DNA of 64,000 bases from Apostichopus japonicus (lineage: Eukaryota; Echinodermata; Holothuroidea; Aspidochirotida; Stichopodidae): the NCBI RefSeq assembly GCF_037975245.1, contig NC_092561.1, positions 1,092,501-1,156,500 of the forward strand, read 5' to 3'. Below are positions 14,001 to 27,015 of the stretch, in pieces; the stretch's first letter is position 1, and each line of letters begins with the position of its first letter. The notes beneath the pieces were generated by a model. That model did not search any database and was not told where the DNA came from. It saw only the letters and a list, made by a program, of their open reading frames with translations. Both the position numbers and the translations under genes were made by a program.

Positions 14001-16220
14001 AAATGCAGGTTCAGTGACAACAGGTGGGGGGAGGGTGGAGGGGGGGTGGAGGTATGAGGCCATGCTCCCTTCCCTCACCTAACATTTTCAGAGTGATAGT
14101 TTTCATATAGATGTGGTTCCACTATGTGCGAGATTTTGAAACAAGTGAAAATTGGATGACCTGCTACAGTAGCCTCCAATGTCAAACCTATTTGGTCAAT
14201 GCACATTGATCATATTAAAAAATTTCAATTGATTGAAATAGGGGATAACATTTTTGACCAGTTTATAGCAGTTGAATTTTGATTTTATCCATAACTTGTT
14301 GGTTGGCATTGCGGTAAACTTGAACAGTATGAACTTGAACAGAAGAAGTTGTAACATCTGTGATGTTATCAGTTCAAATCCACCTATAAATAAATGAGGT
14401 TATCAAAATATTGTGGCCAAAAAACAAAAACAAAAAAAGGAAAAGGAAAAATAAATATGAAAAATTTATGTCAACATTTTGCCCCCATGATATACTTTTA
14501 CCAATTATTAGTATTGTTTCTTTGGAGTAGCTAAGCATTTAGTCTACAAATAGCAGTCAACTTTCAGCCACAGAAAACAAGCACATGATTGAAATTGTGC
14601 ATTAACAGAGCAATGGGGAATCGTTTGCAGGAAATAATTTAATGGTTTGAATTTTGTCCCCTATAAAATCCTATGGTCCCTGTGTAAAAACAAAACTGCT
14701 ACACCTCTTTGCATTTGTATAGCAATTTGATATGCGAGATTTCCAATACCACTGAAAATTGGATGACCTCCTAGCCCCCGATTTCAAACCTTTTTGGTGA
14801 AATGCACATTGATCATGTTAAAAAATTTCAATTGATTGAAATAGGGGATAACATTTGTGACCAGTTTATAGCAGTTGAATAGCATTTTGGGATGCGATAA
14901 GCCTACAGTACTGGTTAAATTATTCCATGTCTTCAATATCAGTGTCAAAAATGCTAGTCAGCAAGAAAGAACAATATAAAGACAGATACCCCCCCCCCCC
15001 CCCCGGCTACTCCCACACAGAATTAGTGCACTATCGAAGGCATCCTATGAAAGTCATGTACTGTAATACAGACAAAAGTAAATGTGCACATATTTTTTAT
15101 GATATATAATCACAGATATTGTGCACACTTAATCATAAATTCCAATGTCCTGAAACCAGACACATCTATTTCATCTTCGTACCTTGTCTTTCTCAACCCT
15201 CTTCTGTTTGACTAAAATCTTTTCTTTTTGCTCCCGTCTTTTCTTCCTGTCCTGTTTAGCCCTTTGCTGTTTTTCGTCTTTTTCCTTGGCTCTTAACCAG
15301 TCCCGTACTTGACCCTCTATGTACCTCCTACGTTCCTTCTGCTTCTCTTCCTCCTCCTCTTTAGCTTTCAGGTCGGCCAGTTTCTGACGGACTTCTTCAC
15401 GCACTTTCTTTCTTTCCAGCTTAGACTTTTCAATCAGCCACTTTTCCCAAGGGGTGAGAGGAGACTCTTTGTCATTTCCATTGTTCTGTTCTGGATCCTT
15501 GGAGATATCTGTGTTGGGGTTGTCTTTTTGTGGTTCAGTACCCCTCCTTGCAGGTGAGCTGTTGAAACAATTAAATATACAATTACAGAAATTGTTCAAA
15601 CATATCATCACAGACAGTGAAATGTAAAGGCAATTTCATATCACCACAGGAGTAATTGTCTATAAGATACTGCAATATTCAAAGTTTTAAACATAACCAA
15701 AAATAACTGCTCAAAACTGCTATTTAAAATATGCACACTTTGTTTAACACTGTTTCTTCTCTGTCTTTTTTTTAGGCAAGTGGGGGAGCTGGGGGAGGAA
15801 TTGACGTAAACTGTATACAGGTATGGGGGGGGCGGTGAGATATGCAAAGAATAGAGGTTTGAGATGATCCTACCTTGTCGTGGAGGAGTTGGTGAGACTC
15901 CCTGTGGACAAACTATCAATACTGCTATGAGATAAGACAGATAAAAGCGATCTAGTAGATTCACCGGTCTCATTCATATCAGCAGATGAATTCTTAGGCC
16001 GAGGGGATGCTGATGGATTTTCAAACGAGCGGGATGAACTTTGAAAAGTATTGCTGCCATAACTCGTCTCTCTCATGGGTGAATGTGACTTGCTGTTATA
16101 TTTACTTTTGGTATTGGTTGGTGTTGATCTGGAAAGAGGTTGAGATGCTGGTGAACTGGTACCCTTTGGGGTTGAATGAGAGATCTTGCTACTTTGAGAT
16201 GACTGACTGGTCTCCATCAT
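11077..16220 (-). CDS. CCDC34: CCDC34-like coiled-coil protein, complete, four coding exons
   Basis: Exons 16220-15874, 15558-15183, 13938-13746 and 11300-11077 join in phase (2, 0, 1) to give 379 aa; human CCDC34 is of similar length. The N-terminal exon is Ser/Thr-rich and disordered. Exon 2 begins the conserved part with LTPWEKWLIEKSKLERKK and continues as a Lys/Glu coiled coil. Exon 3 holds the family signature EAFKKWKKQAKNKPKP, and exon 4 contains YYNPVPWMPNEIP, matching the conserved Pro/Trp-rich tail of CCDC34. In vertebrates the protein is linked to sperm flagella and cilia (known); the role here is inferred. The start is a double ATG six bases after a TTTTAAG acceptor (16226), so at least one upstream exon exists. 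A block at 18315-18304 reads ATG plus three codons before a CAG|GTAAAT donor and would splice in frame, extending the N-terminus with MAVQGV. Head-to-head with IBA57. Confidence 0.9.
11301..13745 (-). other. CCDC34 intron 3
   Basis: 2.4-kb intron between the exon ending in FYDTG and the terminal exon. It is AT-rich, with a T-rich patch near 12180-12270 and a G tract at about 13197. A 104-codon minus-strand ORF (12936-12622) has no splice context in phase with CCDC34 and no recognised domain, and is probably chance. Confidence 0.6.
14127..14285. repeat. Direct repeat DR1, copy 1
   Basis: A segment of about 160 bp containing TTCAATTGATTGAAATAGGG recurs at 14731-14890 in the same orientation with few differences. 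Both lie in CCDC34 intron 2, so this is either a local segmental duplication or two insertions of one short element. Confidence 0.85.
14731..14890. repeat. Direct repeat DR1, copy 2
   Basis: Second copy of the CCDC34-intron repeat, about 600 bp from the first. Both contain the palindromic core AATTTCAATTGATTGAAAT and end in TTTATAGCAGTTGAAT. Confidence 0.85.
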
Positions 16221-16226
16221 GACACC

Positions 16227-19200
16227 CTTAAAAGAAAAGGATAGAATAAAAGTTGTTAGAATGATATCAACATCAACTTGAAATGTCTAGGCTCTTTTTC
16301 CCTGTGCTATATTGTATGTGATCCTTTGTTGTATGTACATGTATGGATGATGCAATAAGTTTGCATTGAAAAGGGCAAATATATTCTTTCAGTTGCAATT
16401 GCATACTGATCAGTGCGAGTTTGCATCGTGGTAGTTATATTTTAAGCTACATGATTCCCTCAAAGATCTGCTAAAAAGCCTTCAGAATGACATAGAAGTA
16501 TAAAGTTTGTAAAATCTTGAGTGAAAATGTATCATGCAAGCAAATTGTATGCATTAACTTTACCATTATAAGTTAGTTAAATTTGTTATACAGGCTCTAA
16601 AAGGGGATTCAAAACAAAAAACTGGTGTTCTTATTGGAATTTGGCAAAAAAATGATGATGGAATAAGTTGTGAAATTACCAATTGACACAGCTGCGTAAA
16701 TGCAATATACAGCATAGGCCTATAACAGAAGGCCACTTACCTGTACGTATGTAAATTGTAATGCTAGTGATTACAACGTTACAGCATAATATAAAGTACT
16801 ATCTGTCCAAGTGTTCAATAATTTAACAGTTTTACAAACCACAGTGTGCATATGATGAGGTTTTATTTTAATTGACTTTACAATTACAGAACACTTTGTA
16901 AAATATTCAAGCTTTGTGCATCAAACTTGTGAACTTTGTATCTCTGCAGATAACTTTTTTTTAAATTTTTTTATTTATATTATTTAACTGAGGGTGACTA
17001 GGTGACTAGGTAAGCCAAAGCTTATCTTCCCAGAGGCCTTCAGTTACAAAGACAAATAAAAAGAATTGTAGTCAAATCAAATTAAGACGGTTAGATACAC
17101 AAATAAAAAGGCAAATGAAAGAGTAAACGAGTGCTCAGGTAGAAATACAGACATTGAATGTGAGTAAGAACAATGAATAGCACTGCCACTATGCCAGTGA
17201 CTACTGTACTTAATATGACAAGAAGACGGATGGCTTTATGCTTTATACCAATTAACAGTTGTAGCTCATTTTGAAATTTTTAGAGTTAAATCCAGGTACC
17301 CTGTTATGTTACTGCCAGTGCTACTGTAGGCCTAGCCTAATGTGGGCCTAAGTTATGCTGTGCTTGTACTGTAAGTTGTACTGTAACGTGCTACGATTAC
17401 GAATATGATTCAACACTAACTTACTCAGTTGCAGTCAATCAAATTACATTCATTCGTTCTATCCTATTTCATTACCAACAAACTCGTCTCATAAAGCAGG
17501 TTTTACCCACAAAGCGCTCATCAATTCCGATGTCACTAGAGTAGTTATTACTCTGGGCTAGTAGTAGCAGAAGTAGTTATAGTTACTTGGTCCAAACATT
17601 CCTCACTGCACTAATTTAGGGTCTCTACACTAATTGAAATAAGCGCGCTGTTTTGATAATTTCATAATAAACTTGGAGTCGTATGTGGTGGACCGGTTTC
17701 ACGAAAGTACCTACTGTAGCAGGACGATACTGGTTGGTACGCCATTCGTCACAACTGGCTTTGGTCCTAAGGTCTAGATAGCTCACATTTAACGGTGTTG
17801 CTAGACCTTTGAGATTGAAAGTAAAGCATAGGAACATTCATATGTCATTGGTACGTACTAAACTGTAGTATGATAGCTTAAAAGTATCCTACCGCAAACG
17901 TTAGGCATATTACTAAGTTAGGCCTAAACACTAGAACAGTAGCACTATAGTATCACTTTCATTAATACTCTGTCAGTCTGTGTAGGGTATAAAAACTATA
18001 AACTAGCCTAACTTTGGGCCTTTCGAGCATAAGTTATTTACTTTAAGTTATCCATTGTAAAAATTTGTTTGATTGTTAGAATTTAATGCACATTTTCTAA
18101 GAAATGGTTAACATTCCTATTAAAGCGTAATTAATATTAATATTTCCTTCAGTACCTCCAATCAGTTTTTCAACATTTGCTAGGTTTAAAGGCATTGAAG
18201 ACTCGCCCCAAAATGCGTGCGGCCATCTGAAAAAGTTAACTTTCTTGCTTGCAAGTGACGTTTTGTTCGTGTCGCTACAAAATGCAGAGAGTATTGGATT
18301 TACCTGGACAGCCATCCCCTCAACTTCAGTCAAGTCTGTTTGAAGGAATGGCTCATCGGGATAGGAGGTCTCCACGACCCTTGAAGATCCCACAATCTGC
18401 TGAAACGTGATACCTTATTTGTTATCTTTAGCTGGACCTGAGATGTCCATCGCTGTATTGTTTGTATGCTGTGCTGTGGGTATTGACCGCAGCTGTATGT
18501 ACTGACTGTAAACTAGTGTCTAATTACCGACGGTAGCAAGCTATGTGTGTTTTTTCTGGGACCGATGGTGGCGTTTAAAACTTCTGTTACACCTCATTCG
18601 AAACTAGGTCAAATTACCGGCATTAGACGTTTCTTTTTGCGCGAGTCTTCACACCCTTTAAACATTCTACACAAGTAATGTTGTAAAGCAAAAATTGATA
18701 ACGTATTGCTTGGATATCATGGTTTACATTATCATTATGGCTATTTGCCTGGCAGTCGGTGAATAACAATGTTTAGCACAGTATTTGTTATGTGTAAACA
18801 TTATATGCAAATTCAGGAAACACCTCTCTCAGACCTGGTAAACAAGTCTATAAAATTTGGATAAATACTATAGACACACAGAATATGAAGCTTTCAAAAT
18901 CCCATTCTACCTCAGTCCAGCTGCCATTGAGAATATTGACGGGACCATGTTATCCTCCCTACACCTGAAGGAGAATGAAGGCAGTATGTTTTCTTTGTAT
19001 GGCTTGTGTATATGATAGCTTTGCTTATTTGCAAATTTTAGTTCTTCGTAATCCAGCAGCCTGGGACATAAGATATCACAGATGAGGCATTGCCTTATTC
19101 ACTCTGCAGGTGTACTGTATGTAAAGTGAGGTCATCACTGTCACCTCCTGTTATTCCAGAGCTGCCTGGTGAAGTTTATTCAATGTTTCTCTTATTCAGT

Positions 19201-19640
19201 CACCTGCCGTGTGAATAGAGGTGACCGTACACTAATTCAGAAATAACATTTGAGTGCATCTTATGCACAAACAATTCTGTTTTGATCAACTCAAGATAAT
19301 GATTGACTAGAGAGCCAAACTTGTAAAATGTAAAGTTGCATGGTGGGTCCATTTATGAAGCACTTAAGACTTTGACTTGGCAAATTTCACTAATTGTTGA
19401 ATAAATTTCTCTCAGTTCAACACATAATGTGTGAGCAACATGGACATCAACAGATAACAGATTTTGACCAGTGAGGTTTGTACTTGTAAGCATTTGTGGA
19501 ATTGCAATTGGAAGTCTGAGATGAAAGCACATACTGTACTGGTCACATTACCTTATACTCAAACTCACTCTTAGTATGGCAATGTTTTAATATATATTGC
19601 ATGGTTTTCATCATTTTGTTTTCTTTCCCTTTTCTGGCAG
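16227..19640. promoter_or_regulatory. Shared upstream region of CCDC34 (minus) and IBA57 (plus)
   Basis: The two genes diverge from this segment. On the plus side an acceptor TTTTCTGGCAG at 19640 shows that IBA57 has an upstream non-coding exon. On the minus side the acceptor at 16227 shows the same for CCDC34, with a strong CAG|GTAAAT donor at 18304-18302. Both first exons probably lie near 18.3-18.9 kb, suggesting a bidirectional promoter. A minus ORF at 18393-18097 overlaps the putative CCDC34 first exon, but its frame is closed upstream by TAA without an ATG. Confidence 0.4.
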
Positions 19641-19697
19641 GTAATGTATACTGCCGTCAATTTGAAGTGAAACCAGCCTAGAGCTAATTGAGACACC

Positions 19698-22600
19698 ATG
19701 AGTTATCTGGCTAAAATACTCAACACCACTTGGAAGTCTGTTGGAACTCATAATGGTTTTAAACTGTCATCATTGCTCAAGAAAGGATCCAAGACACTGC
19801 CCATAGTGCAAAGGTGTCAATTTTGTGGCAAGTCAATACATCAGGAAAATCCAAATGGGATAAAGTCACTCAGGGTTGTTGAGCTAAAAGATAGGGGAAT
19901 ATTGCAAATTGCTGGAGTTGATGCAGCTAGTCTGCTTCAAGGAGTAATCACAAATGATATGGAGATGCTTGAAGGAGAAGAAAGGGTGAAAGCAATGTAC
20001 ACTATGTTCCTGAATGCGCAGGTAATAATGGTTTGTTTACAATTTATGTTGCATAAATGTTCAAGTGATGATGGCTCATGTACTGCAGCTGGTTGCTGAA
20101 TGTTATAATGGCCAGCTGTGTACTGTATCTGGTTCGTCTGTGTTCATTTCATTTACTGCTCAAGTAATGTTCTGTGGTTCCACTCAGGTTTGTAAGTGGC
20201 TTGTGAATATTATCTACTGTACAGTAGTTCTATAGTGTTTGGGTCATGATGGCTCATGCCCTGAAGTTGGTTCCTTAATGTTCGAGTGGTCATGATAGCT
20301 CATTGTGACAAATGTTCTCATTGGACAGCACTCATTTTGATTTAATCTAATAAACAGCTCAAGCAATTTGTCACTAAGTGTGTAAATCCGTTCAATAGCA
20401 ATATCTGATACATATTAATATTTTGTCAGTACCTGTTACGCTTAACTTTAAGAGTCAAACCAGTTTGATGAGAACACATTCTTCCCCAATTCTGATCAAA
20501 TGTTATCTGAAACTGAAAGTGCCACTTTTCTCATATTGAAGTACACCCAAAGCTTGTTCTGTACAACCCAACCTTTCTTAATGTGTATTATATTACAGGG
20601 TAGAGTCCTTTATGATGCTCTCATCTATCGTCATGACAACCCAGCTGAACCAACGTACCATATCGAATGCGACACCAAAATCTTGCCAGATCTTCACAAG
20701 CATTTAAAGATGTACCGACTGAGAAGAAAGGTTAGTCTGATTGGGTGGATTCAAAGAATGGATAAGATTTTCCATTTGAACCTGAAAAGAAGTAACGACA
20801 AAGGAATAGCATTTGACATTTTAGGCTATTATTGAGTTAACAAACTAATGAGTTACTTTGCTTCAGATGGGATTTTACTGCATGTTCTACTAGTATTGAA
20901 ATACTTATTAATTTCAACTCAAAAACCTGTTTGAAAGGAAGGGGAAACATACACTCAGTGTGGTGGAATGGTCTGCAAAAAGTAAGAATTCACTGTGCTA
21001 AACATGGAAAGCTGTAGCAGGCTCTGTTAAAATCCTGCTGGAACAAGGCTGAACCAATATCAAATCTCAGCAGACTAACAGTGCCTGTTATGTGAAAAGT
21101 GGAGCACAAAAAAAAAAAAAAAAATTGGCTGCAGTCTGACTTTTGAAAATTTTCAAGAATTGTTTGATTTCTCTCATCCTTTAATTGGAAAAGTTAGGAA
21201 TTTCCCCATAAAAGAATTGCTGCTTATATGTAGCTTCTTTCTCTATACTTATTTCAGGTTGAACTCTGTGATGTCAGCTCGGATTTTAAAGTGCGGTGTC
21301 TTTTCGACAACAAGCAATTCCCACCATTCAACGGCTTTTGGACTCCAGACCCAAGGCTGAGCACCTTCATGTATAGATCTGTGACACCTTCAAATCTATC
21401 AGGTGAGAGCACTCTCATTTTACAGAGTCGAATTTAGAGTTTGAGGAATGTTCTGTAAGGATGATTTCAAAGTCACTTATTTTCATAATTCTTAGCGGTC
21501 TTCTGAGGCATTTTTCCCATTGGAAGGAAGCCAACTTTATCCTCCTTGCAGTAGTGTAAATTGTCAAGAATGTTTTCGAAAATTGTCTTCCATATCAGGA
21601 ATAATGCTTCACGAGTCTGCTAGTGTGAAATGTTCCGATTCTTGGAAAATACAAACAAGCCTGAAAAAAGCACAGAAATTCCTTTGACTAGCTCAGGATT
21701 TGAACCAGTGCCATCAGTGTTATGCAGCTCAAAGTTGGTGGTGATATCTATGTAGCTATTTTTTGTTTGCTCCCAGTCAGTTTTTCTAGTGTTTATTAAC
21801 TTAGAAAAATATTTATACAGGTACATCTAACATGGAGTATGCATTTATATAGCAACACATTGTGCTTGCAATACGTCATCTAATGTCACACAAATAAATG
21901 AACACTGTAAGAGAACAGCACACCCAGCCAAAGCTAAAAGTACAGATGACATTTACAATTTTCAGTTGTTGAACAAACGGAATGTTTCTCCTGCAGTCTC
22001 AGATGTTGCTGGAGGGGTAGAGGTGGTTTCCGTGGAAGAGTACAGACGATACAGGTACCAGCTAGGTCTGGCCGAAGGGGTCGACGACCTCCCTCCTGGT
22101 GATACTCTGCCACTGGAGGACAATCTAGTCTTTTTGAATGGTGGTAATGTTGATGCAATATTTCTATATGGTTTTCTGTGTTTTTTTGCTCCTTTAAACT
22201 GCATTTGGGATTAGTTTTGCTACTGTGTCTGCTGGTTCCATACTCAAACAAGCATATAAAAAAAACTTTTGTAAAACCAAGTCCACCAAAATAGCAATAG
22301 ATTTTAGGTGAAAATCAATAGTTTAATTTAAAAAAAAAAAATTAGTACATTCCATTGTGTAAAATTTGTGAGGTTATATTTTTGAACTAATGAACTGAGA
22401 TTTCTTGCATAAAATATAAATGTATGTATTTTAGATCCTCCTGCAAGCAGGAACCCACGAAGAAGCCATCATTGGCTTATCAAAGCTGCAAGCTGACCGA
22501 AGTCAGTCTCTTAGATTCATATTTAACGTCCATGATTATGAATTGTCAATTGTCAACAACTCTGTAACTGGACGACATACATTAATCTTGGAGTGACTCG

Positions 22601-24323
22601 AACTCTGGACCTTATGATTGAAAGGCACCGGCATTAACCACTGAGCTAATAAATAAATAGATAAAATAAACAAAAATAAAAACTTGTGAAACTTGTTTAC
22701 AGATTACATTTCTTTGTCCCACAAAATGTTGACAGCCTTCACCCAGGAATAGCTGTTCAGACTGGCCTTATCATTCTACATACATCTTGCTGGACAACCT
22801 CATTTGCAAAATTTTGGATAAATGCAACAAAACTGACCTATATGAAGATTTCTTTGTGTATCAAGATTATTCTTGAATGTGACTCACAACAAAATACTTC
22901 ACCACCTCGCATTTTCTTGAGGTGGTCCATCTAATTTATTATCTGGACACCCTACTCATCTTCACAGATCCCAATAATATTCCATAACCATAGCAATTTA
23001 ATTTTATAATATTGACAGTGGATTTCAGCAAAGGATGTTACCTCGGCCAGGAGCTAACTGCCAGAACACATCACACTGGAGTAATAAGGAAAAGACTAAT
23101 GCCTGTGGAATTGAAAAGGTAACACCTCAGTTTCCAAGTTTAGCATAAAAGTCATTTACATTGTTTATCAAATTACTATAATCAATTAGTGTAATCTTCT
23201 CCGAAATGTTATTTAGTGTCGGTAGTTAAGCAACAAAAGTTTAAGTTAAATTGCAAAAACCCAAGAAATATTTTGCTACAACTGAGTACAAACCAGTGAC
23301 CTCAGGGTTAACAATCATGGATAGCGTGGCAGAGCAAGGGGTTGTAATTGTAAGATCGCTAGTTCCTATCCCGCTCTGGCCAAAAATGTCTTGCCTCTTT
23401 GTAAGTTTGTTTATAACATCCCAGTCATTTTGCCATCATTCATTGACGTATTCTATTAGTTTGTCATAAATTGAGAATTCTTCTTTGGGACCGGAAACGA
23501 TCCCGCGGAAATACTTGAGCACCCGATTGATAAATTTATGGTAATTTTTTTCCATGTTCTTCCGTTAGTTCCTCAGATGTTATTCCAGCTGGAAGTGCAA
23601 TAAAGACTGAAAAGGGAAGGAATGCCGGAAAGTTCAGAAGTCAAGTGGGAAACTCAGGTTTAGCTCTGCTAAGAGTAGCCTATGGGTGAGCATACTTGAG
23701 ACAAACCACATATTAGTGGATGCATGATATTTCAGGACTTCTCTAATACTTTCGAGAATTTTTTTTAATATTTTTTTTTATGGAATGTCTGTGTTTATAT
23801 GTGAAGAGTTTGTCTTGATCACTGTGTAGGGGGTAAGCGCTTTGGCATTAAAGAATGTATAAAATCATCCGCTGATTGGTTAGAGGGATCGGATTTTTGT
23901 CAAGCACCAATCTCTTACCTGAAAGTTTTTTTTACATCAATTGAAACCATAAAAATTGCTAGAGCGAGTTCAAATTCATGTGAATTTAACTGACAGTTGT
24001 GGGAGTTTACTTTTCTAGAGCCCATTCTGCTTCTCCACATTTGCAGTAGCATCGTAAAATAATAACATTCCCAGCTTGATTTGTTTCTATTAGTGCTATA
24101 TGCCTTTTTTTCAAACCACAAGCTAGACAGTTTTAGTTTGATTCATTTTTACAATTTTTGGTCACTTTTCATTGGACATGTAAAGACAAACTCCAGTCCT
24201 CATTGCTTTCTGTCTGTCTTCTTTAGTCGAGGAGAGCTGTTGCATGTCGTTCTCCCGAACGGGGCCAGATGTGAGATGGTGGCCCACATTCCATCCTGGT
24301 GGCCAATCGATCTTCTCCAATGA
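19698..24323 (+). CDS. IBA57: IBA57, mitochondrial iron-sulfur cluster assembly factor (YgfZ/GcvT fold), complete
   Basis: Seven coding exons join in phase to 353 aa: 19698-20021, 20599-20730, 21258-21402, 21997-22143, 23019-23118, 23569-23685 and 24227-24323 (TGA). Human IBA57 is of nearly equal length. The N-terminus is basic and hydroxylated, as in a mitochondrial presequence. Conserved blocks include [16 protein letters not shown] (substrate-fold start), [13 protein letters not shown] across junction 1, [16 protein letters not shown] across junction 2, and the family signature [18 protein letters not shown] at about residues 254-271, whose Cys256 is the invariant cysteine. The family acts with ISCA1/ISCA2 in late [4Fe-4S] assembly in the matrix (known). 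The start is the first ATG after the 5'-UTR acceptor at 19640. The exon 4 acceptor CTCCTGCAG (21996) is chosen over TTTTCAG 31 bases upstream because only it keeps the frame. Confidence 0.96.
22433..22650 (-). mobile_element. tRNA-derived SINE family B, copy 1
   Basis: Reading the minus strand from 22650: TTAGCTCAGTGGTT (A-box-like), then GAGTTCGAGTC (B box), then an unrelated body ending in AGGATCT. The copy at 50071-50285 matches along its whole length. Inserted in IBA57 intron 4. Confidence 0.8.
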
Positions 24324-25339
24324 ATCTGGAGGTACAAGTTAAAAAACTGGTGAAACTTTCCATCCCAGGTGCCACTGGCAGTCTGACCGAAACTCCAGTA
24401 GACTCAGGAAGGCAAGCCATGGATATTTAAGTTTTACATGAATCATCAAGGTAGAAGGCAAAAATGTATTTCATCTTGATGGGAACATTCAGTAGTAACA
24501 GTAGTTAACATTTATTGATACATCTCTTCTCTTACCAGCATTGTGTTTTCTACTGGCCGAATAACAATGAATCTTGTGCCATATCAAGTACATGGTAAAG
24601 ACATCCTGGGATTTCTTGTAATAGGGGCTTGCCGAGACAGTTAGTGGGAAGATACAACCGTAAAGTAGCGGTGCGTATGAAAGTATCTGTCATAAGAAGG
24701 AATGCCATCCCATGAAGGGTAAAAAGCTTTTGCCCCTGTGTACCTTGTTTTCAGCAAAATAATGTTTACAACTAATTTTTAAGTGCCACAAAAGCAGAGT
24801 GGAATTTGCCCTCTGTTCCCTGGGTACACCCCTGTGTTATCTTTGTTGAATTGGCAATGTAGATCAATCCATAAGGACGCTATCAGCTTTACGACATGTT
24901 TGTCACCATATTGCCTGGGCAAGATGTGTTTATCTCAAGAAGGGCATACATCATGTTCCCAAATGTGTTGGTGTCAATTTCTACAGTACTGCCATGTAGT
25001 ATTGATGTGCAGAATAGTATGGGAGAGGGGTGGAATGGGGTGGGGTGGTGGTGGAGCAAGAAAATGTGCATTTAAATTGTGGAATATTGGGGTAAAGTTG
25101 GGAATTGCCTAACTGTTATGTCTCTCCCTACATAATCGTACGCATGTGCAAATATTTATAATGTAGCTGTGGAAATGTAAGAACAAGTCATAAGTAGTAC
25201 CTCCAAGTTCAGTGTGCTAAAAAATTCTGGAGATTATTTCTAAGTATCATCTTGAAGGGTTCAGACCCTCCAAATGATATATCCAAACTTTTGAGTTTTC
25301 ATTTCAGTTTCATAGACATGTGACTCAGTGAATGTAAAA
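24324..25339. other. IBA57 3' flank, no other gene seen
   Basis: Presumed 3' UTR and intergenic DNA after the IBA57 stop. No canonical poly(A) signal was found close to the stop, and no coding sequence is supported. Confidence 0.5.
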
Positions 25340-25874
25340 TAATAACAATAATAACATAAGAAATTGTAAAATGCTTTGATCCAGTAAAAAAAAAATGCTC
25401 AGAAGCGCTGCAGGAGCAAAGTACCCAAAATGGACACAACAGTTATCAAACAAATGGATACGTATTCATGAATAAGAACGTCTTGAGTTCTTTCTGGAAA
25501 GTTGACACATGCTGGATTGTTGTCAGATGTAAAGGGAGATTGTTCCAAAGTTGTGGAGCTGATCTAGCAAAGCAACGTTCCCCATAGGTGGAAGTGCGAA
25601 CAGTAGGAACAGATAGCATATGTTGTACGCTTGAACGAAGCACCCTGCTAGGTCTGTATTCTTGAAGAAGCTCTTGTAGGTTAACTGGGGATAGACCATT
25701 CCTTGCTTTGAACGCAAGGACAAGAATTTTATAATTGATTCTGTCAGCAATTCTAAGCCAGTGAAGATCTTTAAGAATTGGTGTTATGTGTTGGTGTTTT
25801 TTTACTTTTGTTACAAGTCTAGCAGCACAGTCCTGATCACGATGAAGCTTATTAAGAAGATGAAGGTGGCTCAA
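25340..25874 (-). mobile_element. L2/CR1-like non-LTR retrotransposon, 5'-truncated
   Basis: A 142-codon ORF (25874-25446) is the C-terminal end of a non-LTR reverse transcriptase: AARLVTKVKKHQHITPILKD, LHWLRIADRI, RPSRVLRSS, TYGERCFARSAPQLWNNLPL. A 3' UTR follows with GCAGCGCTTC and an imperfect (ATT)n tail at 25340-25365, as in L2/CR1 elements. Endonuclease and catalytic RT domains are missing, so it is dead on arrival. Confidence 0.85.
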
Positions 25875-26903
25875 AAATGAGTGTTAAGATTTTGAGCATG
25901 ACTGACCTTCTGTTTTTTAATTTTTTAGCATATTTGGGTTTAATGCTGATGATATTGAATATACAAATATCTGTGCTACATTGGTAGAAATGTACTTTTG
26001 TGTGAATCTTCCAGCACCCATGACAATCACGATTCTTTGAATATCCGCAAAGAAAAAAACCTCTGAATCTGCATGTAATTATGATATATACCACTCACTG
26101 TGATGAAAAATGTTTTGCATTTTAACAAACATGGATAATGAAGTGTATGGCATTTGTTTCTAGCGAGTGTGAAATCTATTTGTAAAAAATTAATTTGACA
26201 TTTTGTTCACTAAATATGTGAAACTGACAATCTATGCATATTCAATGTAACAGCAGTAAATTAACGTAGTGTGGGTTAAATCTGAGCAGGATTCTCACAC
26301 TAACATGGTAGAATATTAATATACAACTTTTGCAGAACATGAAAATGCATGCCTGTGGTTCACATGTCTTTTGACATTCGTACTGCATATTATCGGTAGT
26401 GGGGTTTAATGTTTGTGATGATGTAACATTGGAATGCTGCTCTCCGGAGCAAACTATTTGTGTCTATAAAAAATTATATATCAAATTGAAGATTGCAATA
26501 TACAATAAACCAGAAAATTACATAGTCAGTGACATGTCTTTTCAATGTACTTTAAGACTTTCTTGTTAATAATGATCAACATTGGTCATTTATCTTAACA
26601 CATGGTCATGCATTAACACCCCATGCACCCTCTCCTTAGACCCACCCCCATCCTGACCCTGTTACATTACAACAATTCACATCAAGGTACAAATTGAAAC
26701 TGCCTATTCAGCCTATTGAAGATAGCTTGTAACTGGAGTGGATACCCCCCCCCCCCCACCTTACAATAAAAAAATTAAAAAATGATGACTGGATGCCGAT
26801 CCCTAAAAATTCTGTCAGTGGCAACCCACAATGTATCAAAGGGAGAACTGCTCGAACCATTGTGTCCAACAAAATACCGATACTCAATAAATTATTTCAA
26901 AAG
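25875..26903. other. Intergenic, between L2/CR1 fragment and the zinc-finger gene
   Basis: AT-rich DNA with a C tract near 26746. No gene seen on either strand. Confidence 0.5.
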
Positions 26904-26909
26904 TTTATT
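26904..26909 (-). terminator. Candidate poly(A) signal of the last zinc-finger exon
   Basis: AATAAA on the minus strand, 107 bases past the stop of the most distal terminal exon (27016). It would end the longest transcript of the NPL-zinc-finger locus. Confidence 0.5.
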
Positions 26910-27015
26910 TTGACTTGAATGCCCATGATAACGGGTATTGTTTTTTCCCTCCAAAGTTTAACCTTCTCATCAAGTTCCAAGAGAAAGTAGAAAATAATTG
27001 ATGTCCTCTGTGCTG

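Noticed and set aside
18097..18393. 98-codon minus ORF upstream of CCDC34 as an independent gene
   Set aside because: No ATG start, closed upstream by TAA; a strong donor inside it suggests a mostly untranslated CCDC34 first exon instead.
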